A stretch of DNA of 33,485 nucleotides from Desulfobulbaceae bacterium (GCA_027859235.1 JAQIBE010000060.1:1-33485); one strand, 5' to 3'; positions 8,330 to 16,954 are shown, numbered from the stretch's first letter. Program-made: numbers and translations. The notes: generated by a model from the sequence alone, not told the origin.

Positions 8330-10116
8330 TACAGCACCTGGTGTAAATGGTGGGCGGCAGCAAGGATGGTTTGTGGTTCCAGAGGTTGGCTTGCCCCGCC
8401 ATAGGTCAGGGCCTCTCCGGTCTGGAAGATGTGCTGCACTGTTTTGGCCAATTCTGGCTGGTTGCGCAAACGCGGGAGGACATCTTGCACCGTGATGGTT
8501 TGCGGCGGCCGGTTGAGCTCGTTGCCGAGGAAGGTCAGCCAGGCTGGAAATGGGTCCTCTTTCCGTGCCAAGGCCTTTTTTAGTTGCCGCATGGCCTGTT
8601 TTTTTCTTTGCTTCGCCTCCTTAGAACCGGTGTCAATATCACGTTTAAGCAGCATGACAAGGACAAAGAGGGCTACGGGCAGGAACAACCCGACCCAGAG
8701 TAAAATTTTATTGGTTCCGGGGGAGAGGGGTTCCTGGATGTCTGAATAATTATAGCGAATGCCGCGGTGTACTTCTGCTCCGGGCTCAGACTCCTGCACC
8801 TCAGGAGCGATGCTGCCGCCCAGGGCGTCATCTGCGGTAATGATGCGGGTGGCGCGAACCGTGATGGGGATGGGGGTGGTGTGCACGGTTTCGTATTGAC
8901 CTGATTCCACATTGAAAAATGAGAGGGGGATCCCCGGTATTTCGGTCACCTCTTCATCCCGGGCCCGGATGGTGGTGGTGAAGGTGATGGCATCGTCTGT
9001 TGCCCTCTGTTTGACCGGGTCATTACTGATCTTGAAACGGTCAAAGAAGAGGCTTGGCATGGTGACGCTGGTGGCAGCCTCCCCGCCAATCTCAAGCTGC
9101 AGGGTAATGGGGTCGCCAACATTCACAGTCAAGGGTTCGGCGCTGGCCTTGATGGAATAGTGTCCCACCAGGCCGTTGAAAGATGGCGGGACGTCATGCT
9201 GGGGTAAGGGGAGAACCGTAAGAGAGACCGGATTGGCCGGAACGACAATGGTGTTGTATATCTCTCGTTGTCTGCTGCCCCAGATAGCAAATGGATCACG
9301 ATTTCTGCCACCACCGGCTGTCTGATAGCCTGACAGGGCATCCACGGCAATCGTGCCCTGAGGCAGGGTGAGTTCCCCTGCTGTTTGGGGGATCAAGGTG
9401 TGGAAAAAGGTAATGGCTGTGAAATCCTGATTGCCAACTCGTTTCTGATGCTGTTTGGCGAGGATGACCTCACCGGCAAGTTCAATCCGGATGAGTTGCT
9501 TCTGGTCACGGGGCAGGAGGTCGTTGCGGACACTGGTTTTGAAACGGTTATCGCTGAGGACGGGCAGGTTGAAGCCGCCTCCTCTGGCCTTTTGGCCAAT
9601 GAGCCAGGTGGTGGTCATGAGTAAGGGTTCACCCACATAGGCGGAGGGTTTTGAGAGACGCACCTCCAGTTTGAAATACTCGTTTTCCTCGGGTTGCTTG
9701 ATGGTGATGGCAATTGGTTTTGTGGTGTACGGTTTCCCATCCGCCACAACCGTGACGGCGGGGATTGTGGTGGTGTCCGTTTTTCTGGTGATGAGTTTGT
9801 AGCTGAACTCGATGGTATTTTTCGACTCGATTTGCCTGCCGTTGATGGTCAGTTGAAAATTACTACTGTTTGGGTTTTGTCCTAAATCTTTGACCTGAAA
9901 ATCGATAAGGTGTGTCAGGTCCGGCGGGATGACCTCATCAGCCCCTTCGACAGTTATGGTCAGTGCAAATGGTTGACCGGCAAAAATGTTCGGCTGGTTC
10001 ACCCGGGCGTTGACCTGAATCTCTCCTGCTGTGGCTAAGGAGAAAAGGGCGAACCAGAAAAGTCCTGTGAGTGTGATGAGTCGGGTGTAGTTCTGTTTCA
10101 TGGTGTTTGTCTGCAT
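8329..10116 (-). CDS. batD: BatD-like oxygen tolerance protein
   Basis: About 595 residues. A signal peptide (LITLTGLFWFALFSLATAG) precedes a long periplasmic part of beta-sandwich repeats, including IQVNARVNQPNIFAGQPFAL near the N-terminus and a similar VNVGDPITLQLEIGG later, typical of the BatD/oxygen-tolerance family. One membrane helix (NKILLWVGLFLPVALFVLVML) and a short cytoplasmic helical tail follow. The start at 10116 is chosen because AGGA lies before it and the signal peptide then sits at the N-terminus; the open frame to 10194 would overlap batC by 58 bp. Nineteen bp separate it from batC. It is probably an inner-membrane-anchored scaffold. Confidence 0.85.
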   Translation of the reverse strand: MQTNTMKQNYTRLITLTGLFWFALFSLATAGEIQVNARVNQPNIFAGQPFALTITVEGADEVIPPDLTHLIDFQVKDLGQNPNSSNFQLTINGRQIESKNTIEFSYKLITRKTDTTTIPAVTVVADGKPYTTKPIAITIKQPEENEYFKLEVRLSKPSAYVGEPLLMTTTWLIGQKARGGGFNLPVLSDNRFKTSVRNDLLPRDQKQLIRIELAGEVILAKQHQKRVGNQDFTAITFFHTLIPQTAGELTLPQGTIAVDALSGYQTAGGGRNRDPFAIWGSRQREIYNTIVVPANPVSLTVLPLPQHDVPPSFNGLVGHYSIKASAEPLTVNVGDPITLQLEIGGEAATSVTMPSLFFDRFKISNDPVKQRATDDAITFTTTIRARDEEVTEIPGIPLSFFNVESGQYETVHTTPIPITVRATRIITADDALGGSIAPEVQESEPGAEVHRGIRYNYSDIQEPLSPGTNKILLWVGLFLPVALFVLVMLLKRDIDTGSKEAKQRKKQAMRQLKKALARKEDPFPAWLTFLGNELNRPPQTITVQDVLPRLRNQPELAKTVQHIFQTGEALTYGGASQPLEPQTILAAAHHLHQVL

Positions 10117-10135
10117 TTTGAGTGATGTCCTGCCA

Positions 10136-11206
10136 TTACCAATCTTTCCCCTGATGGGGGCGGGTTTTCCGCATCTGTCGGCGGCGTAATTCATGGAGCA
10201 GTCGTTCGTTTTCTAAAATTTCATCGGCCAGGGTCGTCGCGTTCGCTCCTGGCGTTGCCGCTTCCACCTCTTTCTCTTCTGGCGCTTCGGGTTCAGCGGT
10301 TTCCTGTGGTGCAGAATCCTCCCCTGTCTCTGAATCGTCCTGGCCCGTTTTCTGCAGCTCTTCTTCCGCCTTGTTCTGGTGTTTTCCGGCCTCAGCCGCT
10401 TGGCCCTTGCGCAGCGATTCTTCGGCCTTTTTCTGGGCATCGATGGCCTTTTGTAGCGACTCTTCCTGTTTGGCGGTTTCTGGGTCCTCCGCCAGCTTTT
10501 CCTGTAACGCTTCCAGCTGCTTGCGCAAGGCTTCCTGCTCATCAGCCATCTTATTCATGTCCCCTTGTGATGCCGATTCCCCCTGGGTGGACCCATTTTT
10601 TTTGTTCATCTCCTGCTGACTTTTGCTTGCCTGATCCAGTTGCTCCTGTATATTTTCCTGACCGTCCTGACCGTCCTGACCGTCTTGACCCTTCTGCCCC
10701 TCCTGATTTTTTTCTGATTCCTGCTGTTGTTGTGGCTCTTGCTCAATCTTCTTGAACGCCTGACGATATTCCTTGAGACCACGGCGGGCATGGCTGAGTT
10801 TTGGGTTATCCTCTAACGCTTGCTGGAAGGCGGCTCCTGCCTGTTGCAGGAGGGGTTTCGTGCCGTTAATTGCCCGGGTTTGTTCGGCCTGGGCGAAGAG
10901 GGAACGGCCCTGATTGTATTTGGCTTCAGCCCGCTTAAGCCTGTCTTGTTCAACCTGACTGGACTTGGTGAATGTTTCTGCCGCCTGTTTATATTTCCCT
11001 GCCTTATACAGGCCGGTTCCATAGTTGTAGAGGAGGGTCGGGTCTTGTGGATCTTTGGCAAGCTCCCTGGCAAGATGCATAACCTCCTGTGCGTACTGTT
11101 CCTGCGGGGTTGCTGTCTCTTCCCCGCTGTGGGCCTGTATTGGCAGAAGGAGGAGAAGGGCGAGCACGCAGTAGTGGATGAATGTCCCTGTTGAGTTCTT
11201 AACCAT
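10136..11206 (-). CDS. batC: BatC-like TPR protein with Gln/Glu-rich tail
   Basis: A 356-residue protein: a signal peptide (FIHYCVLALLLLLPIQAHSG), TPR-like helices (TLLYNYGTGLYKAGKYKQAA), then a long low-complexity region. That region starts EPQQQQESEKNQEG, runs through a Gly-Gln-Asp repeat (GQKGQDGQDGQDGQ), and becomes a Glu/Ala/Lys coiled coil and an acidic tail. Its C-terminus (LLHELRRRQMRKTRPHQGKDW) is basic. GGAGG lies 5 nt before the ATG, the best ribosome site in the operon. It overlaps batB by 8 bp. In the family the TPR part is thought to bind partner Bat proteins; the tail function is unknown. Confidence 0.82.
   Translation of the reverse strand: MVKNSTGTFIHYCVLALLLLLPIQAHSGEETATPQEQYAQEVMHLARELAKDPQDPTLLYNYGTGLYKAGKYKQAAETFTKSSQVEQDRLKRAEAKYNQGRSLFAQAEQTRAINGTKPLLQQAGAAFQQALEDNPKLSHARRGLKEYRQAFKKIEQEPQQQQESEKNQEGQKGQDGQDGQDGQENIQEQLDQASKSQQEMNKKNGSTQGESASQGDMNKMADEQEALRKQLEALQEKLAEDPETAKQEESLQKAIDAQKKAEESLRKGQAAEAGKHQNKAEEELQKTGQDDSETGEDSAPQETAEPEAPEEKEVEAATPGANATTLADEILENERLLHELRRRQMRKTRPHQGKDW
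10657..10690 (-). repeat. 9-bp tandem repeat inside batC
   Basis: The unit CCTGACCGT (plus strand) is repeated three times with a fourth degenerate unit, encoding GQD repeats. Because the unit is 9 bp, copy-number change would keep the reading frame. Confidence 0.85.
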
Positions 11207-12200
11207 GTTGCCTCCGCCATACTATCTCTGCAAGCAGATCCAGGGTGATAAAAAGGATGCCGCAGGCCAGAAACCAGCCGTAGAGCTCCTGATACGTATT
11301 AATGGTCTCCTCGCCAAACTCGCGCTTAGGTTGACTGCGAATGAGATCCATATACACCTCGCCAAGGTCAACTGAACCTGTGCCCACCTCCAGATAGATT
11401 CCGCCCGGGGTGGCAAGACCGATGCGCTGTAATGAGTCGCTGTCAAGCCTGGTCAGTACCCGTTTTCCTTCGTATTCTAGATAGTTGTCGTTACCTGCAA
11501 GGGGGATGGGCTGGCCGGTGTGCTTGTCGCCAAGACCGATCACAATGAGACGAATGCCCTCATCCCCGAGGGATTCGGCGGCATTCACCGGGAATGAGTC
11601 ATGGTCACCGCCGTCACTGATAATAATAATATCCTTATACGCCTTCAGCTGATTATCAAAGACATCCGTATGGATGGTGCGCAGGGTGTCGCCAATATTG
11701 GTGCCGCCTTTCACCGCAAGATCGGGTCTGGTGTCCTCCAGCATCTGTTTGAAGAAGCCGTAATCAAGGGTGAGGGGGCAGCGCACTATGGCTGAGCCGG
11801 CAAAGGCCACAAGGCCCACGCGGTCGCCCTGCAGCCGGTCAATGCAGTCAAGGATGGCCAGCTTGGCCCGTTCCAGCCGGTTGGGGGCAAGATCCTGGGC
11901 CAGCATGGAACGGGATACATCCAGCATGAAGACCACATCGCGGCCTTGGCGTTTTACCGTGGTGGGTTCCTGCTCGGCAACGGGGCGGGCCAGGCCGATA
12001 ATACAGAGGCCAAGCCCTATGAAGAGCAGGATATGTTTAATGACCCCTGCAAACAGAGATGGGCTGCTTCCTGTTGACTGATGCAGAAGTCGTGCCCTTT
12101 TCCCTGCCTGACGCTGCATATGGAGGATGAGAATCCCGCCTAAGATGGGGAGTATCCAGCCCAAGAGGAGGTATTCATGCTGCAGGAATTGCATGCTCAT
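11199..12200 (-). CDS. batB: BatB-like VWA-domain membrane protein
   Basis: About 333 residues: two N-terminal membrane segments, then a von Willebrand A domain with a full MIDAS site (DVSRS in VVFMLDVSRSMLAQDL, the threonine in GGTNIGDTLRT, and aspartate in IIISDGGDHDS), and a last membrane helix near the C-terminus. MIDAS residues bind a divalent metal and a partner's acidic residue. The start at 12200 is preferred over the upstream ATG at 12224 because it forms an ATGA overlap with the batA stop and has GGGG upstream. It pairs with batA; both probably present VWA domains to the same side of the inner membrane. Confidence 0.88.
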   Translation of the reverse strand: MSMQFLQHEYLLLGWILPILGGILILHMQRQAGKRARLLHQSTGSSPSLFAGVIKHILLFIGLGLCIIGLARPVAEQEPTTVKRQGRDVVFMLDVSRSMLAQDLAPNRLERAKLAILDCIDRLQGDRVGLVAFAGSAIVRCPLTLDYGFFKQMLEDTRPDLAVKGGTNIGDTLRTIHTDVFDNQLKAYKDIIIISDGGDHDSFPVNAAESLGDEGIRLIVIGLGDKHTGQPIPLAGNDNYLEYEGKRVLTRLDSDSLQRIGLATPGGIYLEVGTGSVDLGEVYMDLIRSQPKREFGEETINTYQELYGWFLACGILFITLDLLAEIVWRRQHG

Positions 12201-13228
12201 GCCAGTACCCCAAGCATGGTCCATTTGAGGAGTAGGCCGAACCCGATACAGCCAAGCCCTGCCAGGATAAAGTAATGGAAAAACTCGTTGTAGTCCATAT
12301 AGCGGATGGATTCTATTTCACTCTTTTCAAGTTGGTCGATGGCAGCGGTGACATCTGCTAGATTTTCACCCCCGTTTGCCTGCCAGAAGAGCCCGCCGGT
12401 CTCGGCGGCGATATTCTGCAGGGTGCGGACGGCCTCTGGGCCGCGATTGCCTCTCCGAAAGAACCCCCCGGTCTCTGGTTTGTCGCCAATATAGACGGTA
12501 TACACCTTTATTCCCCATTCCTTTGCCAGTCTGGCGCCCTGCATGGGTGTGTATTGCCCTGCTGTCTGCATACCGTCGGTGAGGAGGATGATGATCTTTG
12601 ATTTGAGTTCATAGCCCGTTTCCTCATCGCTCTTGCCCGCCTCATGGAGCCGTGCGGCAGCCAGTCCCAGGGCATCACCGATGGCGGTTCCGTCATCGAA
12701 CTGGTCATTGCGGTTGGCCAGTTTGATCTGGCCGATAAAGCCGCCCAGGGTGTCATGGGCCAGGGTGAGGGGGCAGATTGTTTCGGCAAAGCCGGCATAG
12801 GCAATGATGCCGATAAGGTCGTTTGTTCTCCCTGAAAGTTTCCTGTTGTCACCAAAGACAAAGCGGTTAAAGGCGATTTTTACCGCTTCCAGACGGTTCA
12901 TGCGCTGCCCTTCGTAACTCAGGACTTCACCCATGGAGGATGAGCGGTCAACAACAATTTCAATACCGATGCCGTGGCTGATCTCCTCCATCTTCTCAAT
13001 CCCCTCCTGGGGGCGGGCCAACCCGATAATGAGCAGGATGAGTCCTGCTATGAGCAGCAGAAACGGCAGGTGAATGAAGTGCTGACGCCACGATTGACCA
13101 GAGATCCGCAGAGCGGACAGGTCGGAGTAGCCAATGGCTGGACGATTCCTGCGTCCACGAAAGTAGAGGAGGACAAGAATTGGTATGATGAGCAGTCCGC
13201 AGAGGAACCAGGGGTGGGCAAGGGTCAT
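12197..13228 (-). CDS. batA: BatA-like VWA-domain membrane protein
   Basis: A 343-residue protein with two N-terminal membrane segments, a VWA domain and a C-terminal helix. The MIDAS motif reads DRSSS (in IEIVVDRSSSMGEVLSYEG), the threonine is in GTAIGDAL, and the aspartate in IIILLTDGMQ, so the metal site looks intact. A long insert after MIDAS (GEVLSYEGQRMNRLEA) is common in BatA. The gene abuts the CTAAAC-type spacer: the bases before ATG are CTAACCA and no Shine-Dalgarno is present. It is the first gene of the tightly overlapping batA-batE block. Confidence 0.88.
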   Translation of the reverse strand: MTLAHPWFLCGLLIIPILVLLYFRGRRNRPAIGYSDLSALRISGQSWRQHFIHLPFLLLIAGLILLIIGLARPQEGIEKMEEISHGIGIEIVVDRSSSMGEVLSYEGQRMNRLEAVKIAFNRFVFGDNRKLSGRTNDLIGIIAYAGFAETICPLTLAHDTLGGFIGQIKLANRNDQFDDGTAIGDALGLAAARLHEAGKSDEETGYELKSKIIILLTDGMQTAGQYTPMQGARLAKEWGIKVYTVYIGDKPETGGFFRRGNRGPEAVRTLQNIAAETGGLFWQANGGENLADVTAAIDQLEKSEIESIRYMDYNEFFHYFILAGLGCIGFGLLLKWTMLGVLA

Positions 13229-13245
13229 TGGTTAGGTTAGTAGGT

Positions 13246-13349
13246 GTTTAGGGTTGTAGTCTGTAGTCTAAGAGGTGTGTTCTGTGTTATCGAGTTTGTC
13301 TATGGCATATTGTATCTTATGGTTAAGCTAGCTAAACAGCTAAACCCCT
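13246..13349. repeat. CTAAAC-bounded spacer A upstream of batA
   Basis: The 231-bp gap holds GTTTAGGGTTG (13246-13256) and CTAAACCCCT (13340-13349), near-inverted ends also seen in the spacer before the DUF58 gene. The interior is otherwise unrelated between the two. Confidence 0.5.
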
Positions 13350-13373
13350 GAATCATGTTAGGGGTGAGGTGTT

Positions 13374-13425
13374 AGGGGTGAGGTGTGAAGAGTGTAGGGG
13401 GGAATACGCCTCACACCTCACCCCT
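13374..13425. repeat. 15-bp perfect inverted repeat in batA leader
   Basis: AGGGGTGAGGTGTGA (13374-13388) pairs perfectly with TCACACCTCACCCCT (13411-13425) over a 22-nt loop. The preceding bases repeat GTTAGGGGTGAGGT twice in tandem (from 13357 and 13371). Confidence 0.8.
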
Positions 13426-13429
13426 CTCT

Positions 13430-13452
13430 AAAATTGCCAAACTGGCAATTTT
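13430..13452 (-). terminator. Hairpin after DUF4381-like gene
   Basis: AAAATTGCCA (13430-13439) and TGGCAATTTT (13443-13452) form a 10-bp stem with a 3-nt loop just past the stop of the minus-strand gene. The arms end in a short A/T run, so it could act as a weak bidirectional terminator within the operon. Confidence 0.5.
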
Positions 13453-13459
13453 CTCATTT

Positions 13460-14419
13460 TCACCATCTGCCGCAGGTCTTCGTATCCTCGCCCGGCCGCA
13501 GCGGTTCTGCGCAATCCTCAATATAGTCAAGGGCCTGCTGGATCAGTTCAGCCATGGATTCAGCAGATAATGGCGTGTTGCTGTAATTGCTGTGGTCACA
13601 TGACTCGAGTATGGCAAGAATGATGTTCGCTTTGTGAATATGTGGATGGTTGGTGATGAACGGTTCATACTCCTTATAGGTCTTCTCATTGGTGCAGAGG
13701 TTAAAATTAGCATCCAGAAATTGTCTGATGATCGCAGAGAGGTGCATGGCCTTTTCTTTGCTGTCCCCCTGGAGCCCATGCAGCCTGGCACGGGCCAGCT
13801 GTTTTGGTGAAAGCGGGCGCTCCCGTTTCTGTCCTTTTAGCCAGATGACCAGAAGGATCAGAAGTGCGACGATGACGATGGCGGTCAAAATGAGCAGCCA
13901 TGGGTTGTTTTCTGTGATCTGCCGGGGGGGAAGGATGTCAAAGTCCTGGTCTGCTGCGTCAAGGTCACGCACATGAACCGCAGGTAGGTTGAGGGTGAAG
14001 GTCTCCACCGCGCCATTTTGGGCTGTACCTGTAATGATGAGAGCGGGCAGAGTGTATTCCCCCGGGTTGTACGGTTCAATGAGCCACGACGATGTCCTGG
14101 AGATGATGTCGCCTGTGCGGAAGCGACTGGTCTTGCCCCGCTCCACCAGGGTAAAGTCGCCAAAGGCCGCCCCTGAAAAGACGGGCAGCTGCATAACGTA
14201 TGCTTCCGGACTCTCCACCGTGAGTTCACCCTGCAGCCGGTCAACGGAACTCACCTGGGGATGGTCCTCAGGGTCACGGGTGAGGGTGTTGCCGGTCAGT
14301 GAAAAACTGGCAATGATCCCGTTATGCTGCTCTTTCACCTCAAGAATGGTGATGGGTTCAGCAGCCATGGCCGGGGTAAGCGACATGAAAAACAGACAGA
14401 ACAGAAGCAGCCGCATCAA
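13460..14419 (-). CDS. DUF4381-like Bat-operon membrane protein
   Basis: A 319-residue protein: signal peptide (MMRLLLFCLFFMSLTPAMAA), a periplasmic beta-rich domain of about 150 residues resembling the BatD family's smaller modules, a membrane helix (LLILTAIVIVALLILLVIWL), and a cytoplasmic helical domain (LARARLHGLQ to the C-terminus) of the kind seen in DUF4381 proteins. It is placed between the DUF58 gene and batA, as usual for these clusters. Its start overlaps the DUF58 stop by ATGA. The tail ends in a Cys-containing RPGEDTKTCGRW. The family name is by arrangement and topology, less firmly than for its neighbours. Confidence 0.65.
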   Translation of the reverse strand: MMRLLLFCLFFMSLTPAMAAEPITILEVKEQHNGIIASFSLTGNTLTRDPEDHPQVSSVDRLQGELTVESPEAYVMQLPVFSGAAFGDFTLVERGKTSRFRTGDIISRTSSWLIEPYNPGEYTLPALIITGTAQNGAVETFTLNLPAVHVRDLDAADQDFDILPPRQITENNPWLLILTAIVIVALLILLVIWLKGQKRERPLSPKQLARARLHGLQGDSKEKAMHLSAIIRQFLDANFNLCTNEKTYKEYEPFITNHPHIHKANIILAILESCDHSNYSNTPLSAESMAELIQQALDYIEDCAEPLRPGEDTKTCGRW

Positions 14420-15297
14420 TGCACCTTTCGTTGGTCACGGGATTTGAAAAAACGCACCAGATCACTCACATAATCATCTTCAGTCATGATGGGGATGTGG
14501 TCAATACCCTGTTTTTTGAACAGGGTGGCAAGGTCAGCCTGCCGGGCTGTGTTGATGCGCTTGAAGTTCTTGCGTACCGTCTTTGAGGAGCTGTCCAGCA
14601 AAAGAATCTCACCTGTCTCATTATCCCTGAATTCCACCAGCCCTGTCTTGGGAAGAACCATTTCCGCAGGGTCGGTGATGGAGAGGGTGATGATGTCATG
14701 GCGTTTTGCGGCCACGCGAATGGACTTGGAAAAATCCGGGGCACGAAAGTCAGAGATGAGAAACAGCACCGCCTTCTTCTTAAACAGTTTGGCGATATGG
14801 TTTAAGGCAAGGTTGATGTCTGTTTTCCTCCCTTTGGGCTGCAGTCGTAAGACCTCACGGATGATATGCAGGACATGGCGGGTTCCCTTGCGGGGGGGGA
14901 TGTATAACTCGATATCATCGGTGAAAACCAGCAGCCCCGCCTTATCGTTATTGCGGATTGCGGAAAAGGCCAGCAGCCCGCACAGTTCGGCTGCAACTTC
15001 ATTCTTGGTCTTTCCTGCTGAACCAAATTGACCTGAGCCTGAAAGATCCACCAGGAGGAGGACCGTGAGTTCACGCTCTTCAACATAGCGCTTGATGTGG
15101 GGGACACCGGTGCGCGCGGTAACATTCCAGTCAATGGTGCGGATGTCATCCCCCGGCTGATACTCCCTGACCTCATCAAATTCCATGCCCCGTCCCTTAA
15201 AGACGGAGTGGTATTCACCGGCGAGAATATCGGTGACAGCCTTTTTGGCCATGATCTGGATATGGCGGATCTTATGCTGTAGCTCTTTATTGATCAT
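14416..15297 (-). CDS. DUF58 VWA-like protein
   Basis: A 293-residue soluble protein with the DUF58 signature FDEVREYQPGDDIRTIDWNV followed by ARTGVPHIKRYVEERE, then a VWA-like core with a MIDAS-type DLSGS (LLLVDLSGSGQFGS) and a LISDFRAPD segment. DUF58 proteins always travel with MoxR ATPases and VWA proteins and probably act as adaptors or substrates of the ATPase. The ATG is preceded by CTAAACCA with no Shine-Dalgarno. The gene sits 119 bp downstream of moxR, with spacer B between. Confidence 0.9.
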   Translation of the reverse strand: MINKELQHKIRHIQIMAKKAVTDILAGEYHSVFKGRGMEFDEVREYQPGDDIRTIDWNVTARTGVPHIKRYVEERELTVLLLVDLSGSGQFGSAGKTKNEVAAELCGLLAFSAIRNNDKAGLLVFTDDIELYIPPRKGTRHVLHIIREVLRLQPKGRKTDINLALNHIAKLFKKKAVLFLISDFRAPDFSKSIRVAAKRHDIITLSITDPAEMVLPKTGLVEFRDNETGEILLLDSSSKTVRKNFKRINTARQADLATLFKKQGIDHIPIMTEDDYVSDLVRFFKSRDQRKVH

Positions 15298-15345
15298 TGG
15301 TTTAGGCTTTTAGGGGGTTAGGCTGCGGTGCTGGCGCTCCTAGCC

Positions 15346-15405
15346 GTTTAGGGTTGATGTCTCGTGTTTAGTCTAAATACCTAACAGCCTTCAGACTAAA
15401 CCCCT
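15346..15405. repeat. CTAAAC-bounded spacer B between moxR and DUF58 gene
   Basis: GTTTAGGGTTG (15346-15356) and CTAAACCCCT (15396-15405) recur here as in spacer A. Inside, GTTTAGTCT and AGACTAAAC form a further 9-bp inverted pair. Confidence 0.5.
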
Positions 15406-15416
15406 CAAGCGAAGCG

Positions 15417-16400
15417 TCAAGGAACCTCAACGGTTTCCATTATGCGGGTGATGAGCTGCTCGGAATCCACCTCTTCAGCTTCGGCCTCATAGGTGAGCAT
15501 GAGGCGATGTCTCAGGACATCGAGGCTGATGTCCTTGATGTCCTGGGGAGTGACATAGGATCTCCCGTCAAGGAGGGCTGTGGCCCGGGCTGCCTGGGCC
15601 AGGAAGATGGACCCCCTGGGGGATGCGCCAAATTCGATAAAGGGGGCTATGTCCAGATTATAGTCGGCCGGGTTCCGGGTGGCGGCCACCAGATTGACAA
15701 TATACTCCTCCACTCGTGGGTCGATGAAGATGGATGATGCAATCCCGCGAAACTCGATAATCTGGGACGGGGAGAGTATGGCATTGACCGTGATGTCTGT
15801 GCCGGTGGACATGGTGCGGAGGATCTGTAGCTCTTCAGCCTTGGTGGGGTAGGAGACCTTCAGCTTGAACATGAAACGGTCAACCTGGGCCTCGGGCAGG
15901 GGGTAGGTTCCCTCCTGCTCCACCGGATTCTGGGTGGCAAGGACCATGAATGGTTCATCCAGCTTGAAGCTGGTGTCGCCGATGGTCACCTGTCGTTCCT
16001 GCATGGCTTCAAGGAGCGCACTCTGCACCTTTGCCGGGGCGCGGTTGATTTCATCGGCCAGGATGATATTGGCAAAGACAGGCCCTTTTTTAACGGAGAA
16101 GGCGCCGTCTTTCTGGTTGTAAATCAGGGTGCCGATGAGGTCACCGGGCAGGAGGTCCGGGGTGAACTGAATACGGTTATAGCTGGTGCCTGTGGCCTGG
16201 GCCATGGTGGTGACGGCCAGGGTCTTTGCCAGACCCGGCAGCCCTTCAATGAGGATATGGTTATTGCAGAGCATGCCGGTGATGAGCCGATCGATGAGAT
16301 CGTGTTGCCCCACGATTACTTTTGAAATTTCCGCGCGGATCTGTTGGAGTAAGGGAGTGATCTCGGTGACTTGGCTGTTGATGTCTGTTTGTGATGTCAT
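15417..16400 (-). CDS. moxR: MoxR-family AAA+ ATPase
   Basis: A 327-residue AAA+ protein with Walker A GLPGLAKT, Walker B IILADEINRAP, the sensor-1 stretch ATQNPVEQEGTYPLPEAQ, an arginine-rich DRFMFKLKVSYP loop, and a C-terminal lid with a GASPRGS motif. MoxR ATPases act as chaperone-like remodelers working with VWA-domain partners. Here they would be DUF58, BatA and BatB, all encoded just downstream. It is the first gene of the operon and has a good promoter candidate upstream. The leader is C/A/T-rich with no clear Shine-Dalgarno. Confidence 0.94.
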   Translation of the reverse strand: MTSQTDINSQVTEITPLLQQIRAEISKVIVGQHDLIDRLITGMLCNNHILIEGLPGLAKTLAVTTMAQATGTSYNRIQFTPDLLPGDLIGTLIYNQKDGAFSVKKGPVFANIILADEINRAPAKVQSALLEAMQERQVTIGDTSFKLDEPFMVLATQNPVEQEGTYPLPEAQVDRFMFKLKVSYPTKAEELQILRTMSTGTDITVNAILSPSQIIEFRGIASSIFIDPRVEEYIVNLVAATRNPADYNLDIAPFIEFGASPRGSIFLAQAARATALLDGRSYVTPQDIKDISLDVLRHRLMLTYEAEAEEVDSEQLITRIMETVEVP

Positions 16401-16454
16401 GTTATGTAGAGTGATGTGAGAGTAAAAAGATCCATCTTAATTTATATGAAATTA

Positions 16455-16483
16455 TATTTACGAACGATCCGGATGGATGTCAA
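16455..16483 (-). promoter_or_regulatory. Candidate sigma-70 promoter of the moxR-bat operon
   Basis: Reading the minus strand, a consensus -35 TTGACA (16483-16478), a 17-bp spacer and a -10-like TAAATA (16460-16455) lie about 55 bp before the moxR start. The -35 is perfect and the -10 only half-matching. Confidence 0.45.
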
Positions 16484-16528
16484 GGGAGGAGTGCGGCGGC
16501 CTGACCGGGCCTGAACTCTGCTGAGGTG

Positions 16529-16729
16529 CTAATCCGGCAATTGTTCATTATGCTTTTCGAGCTGGCGTACGGCATCCCTTGCCTTGTCAATGGTCTGCCG
16601 GATACGATCGGTTTGTTTTTTGGCCTCTTTGTCGGTGATGGCCTGGCGATCTTCTGACGAGCAGCCGGTGAGGCTCGTGGGAAGGAGTACGGCCATGAGG
16701 ATCAGGAGTGTCGGAACGATTCTTTTCAT
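16529..16729 (-). CDS. Small putative lipoprotein, 66 aa
   Basis: Signal peptide MKRIVPTLLILMAVLLPTSL with an LTGC lipobox, then a 43-residue helical, charged tail (DKEAKKQTDRIRQTIDKARD). The residue after Cys is Ser, which in Enterobacteria would suit the outer membrane. The tail likely forms a coiled coil. No family is recognised. It is on the same strand as moxR, 128 bp upstream, and could be its own transcription unit. GGA lies before the ATG but is weak. Confidence 0.65.
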   Translation of the reverse strand: MKRIVPTLLILMAVLLPTSLTGCSSEDRQAITDKEAKKQTDRIRQTIDKARDAVRQLEKHNEQLPD

Positions 16730-16918
16730 AGTTGTCTGTCCGGTGATGTGGTGTGTTTAAGTTTTAATATCCAGCAAGCTGCCCAGTATGGCCACCTCCA
16801 CCTGAGTAATTAAGCATTATTCTGTGTCTGCACAATTTATTTCTATTGTTATATGCATATAGTGCTCGTGGATCAGGTGATCGTGTCCATCATCAGTTGT
16901 ATCGGGCAAGGACATAAA

Positions 16919-16954
16919 AAAAGGTTCTGTTCTCAGAGGAGAACAGAACCTTTT
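16919..16954 (-). terminator. Rho-independent terminator of DUF1566 gene
   Basis: A perfect stem, AAAAGGTTCTGTTCTC (16919-16934) and GAGAACAGAACCTTTT (16939-16954), with a 4-nt loop. On the minus strand it is followed by a run of T. It lies just past the stop of the gene at 16977. Confidence 0.9.

Noticed and set aside
10255-10755. Long plus-strand open frame opposite batC
   Set aside because: It is the antisense shadow of the Gln/Glu-rich batC tail; proline/cysteine-rich translation with no start signal.
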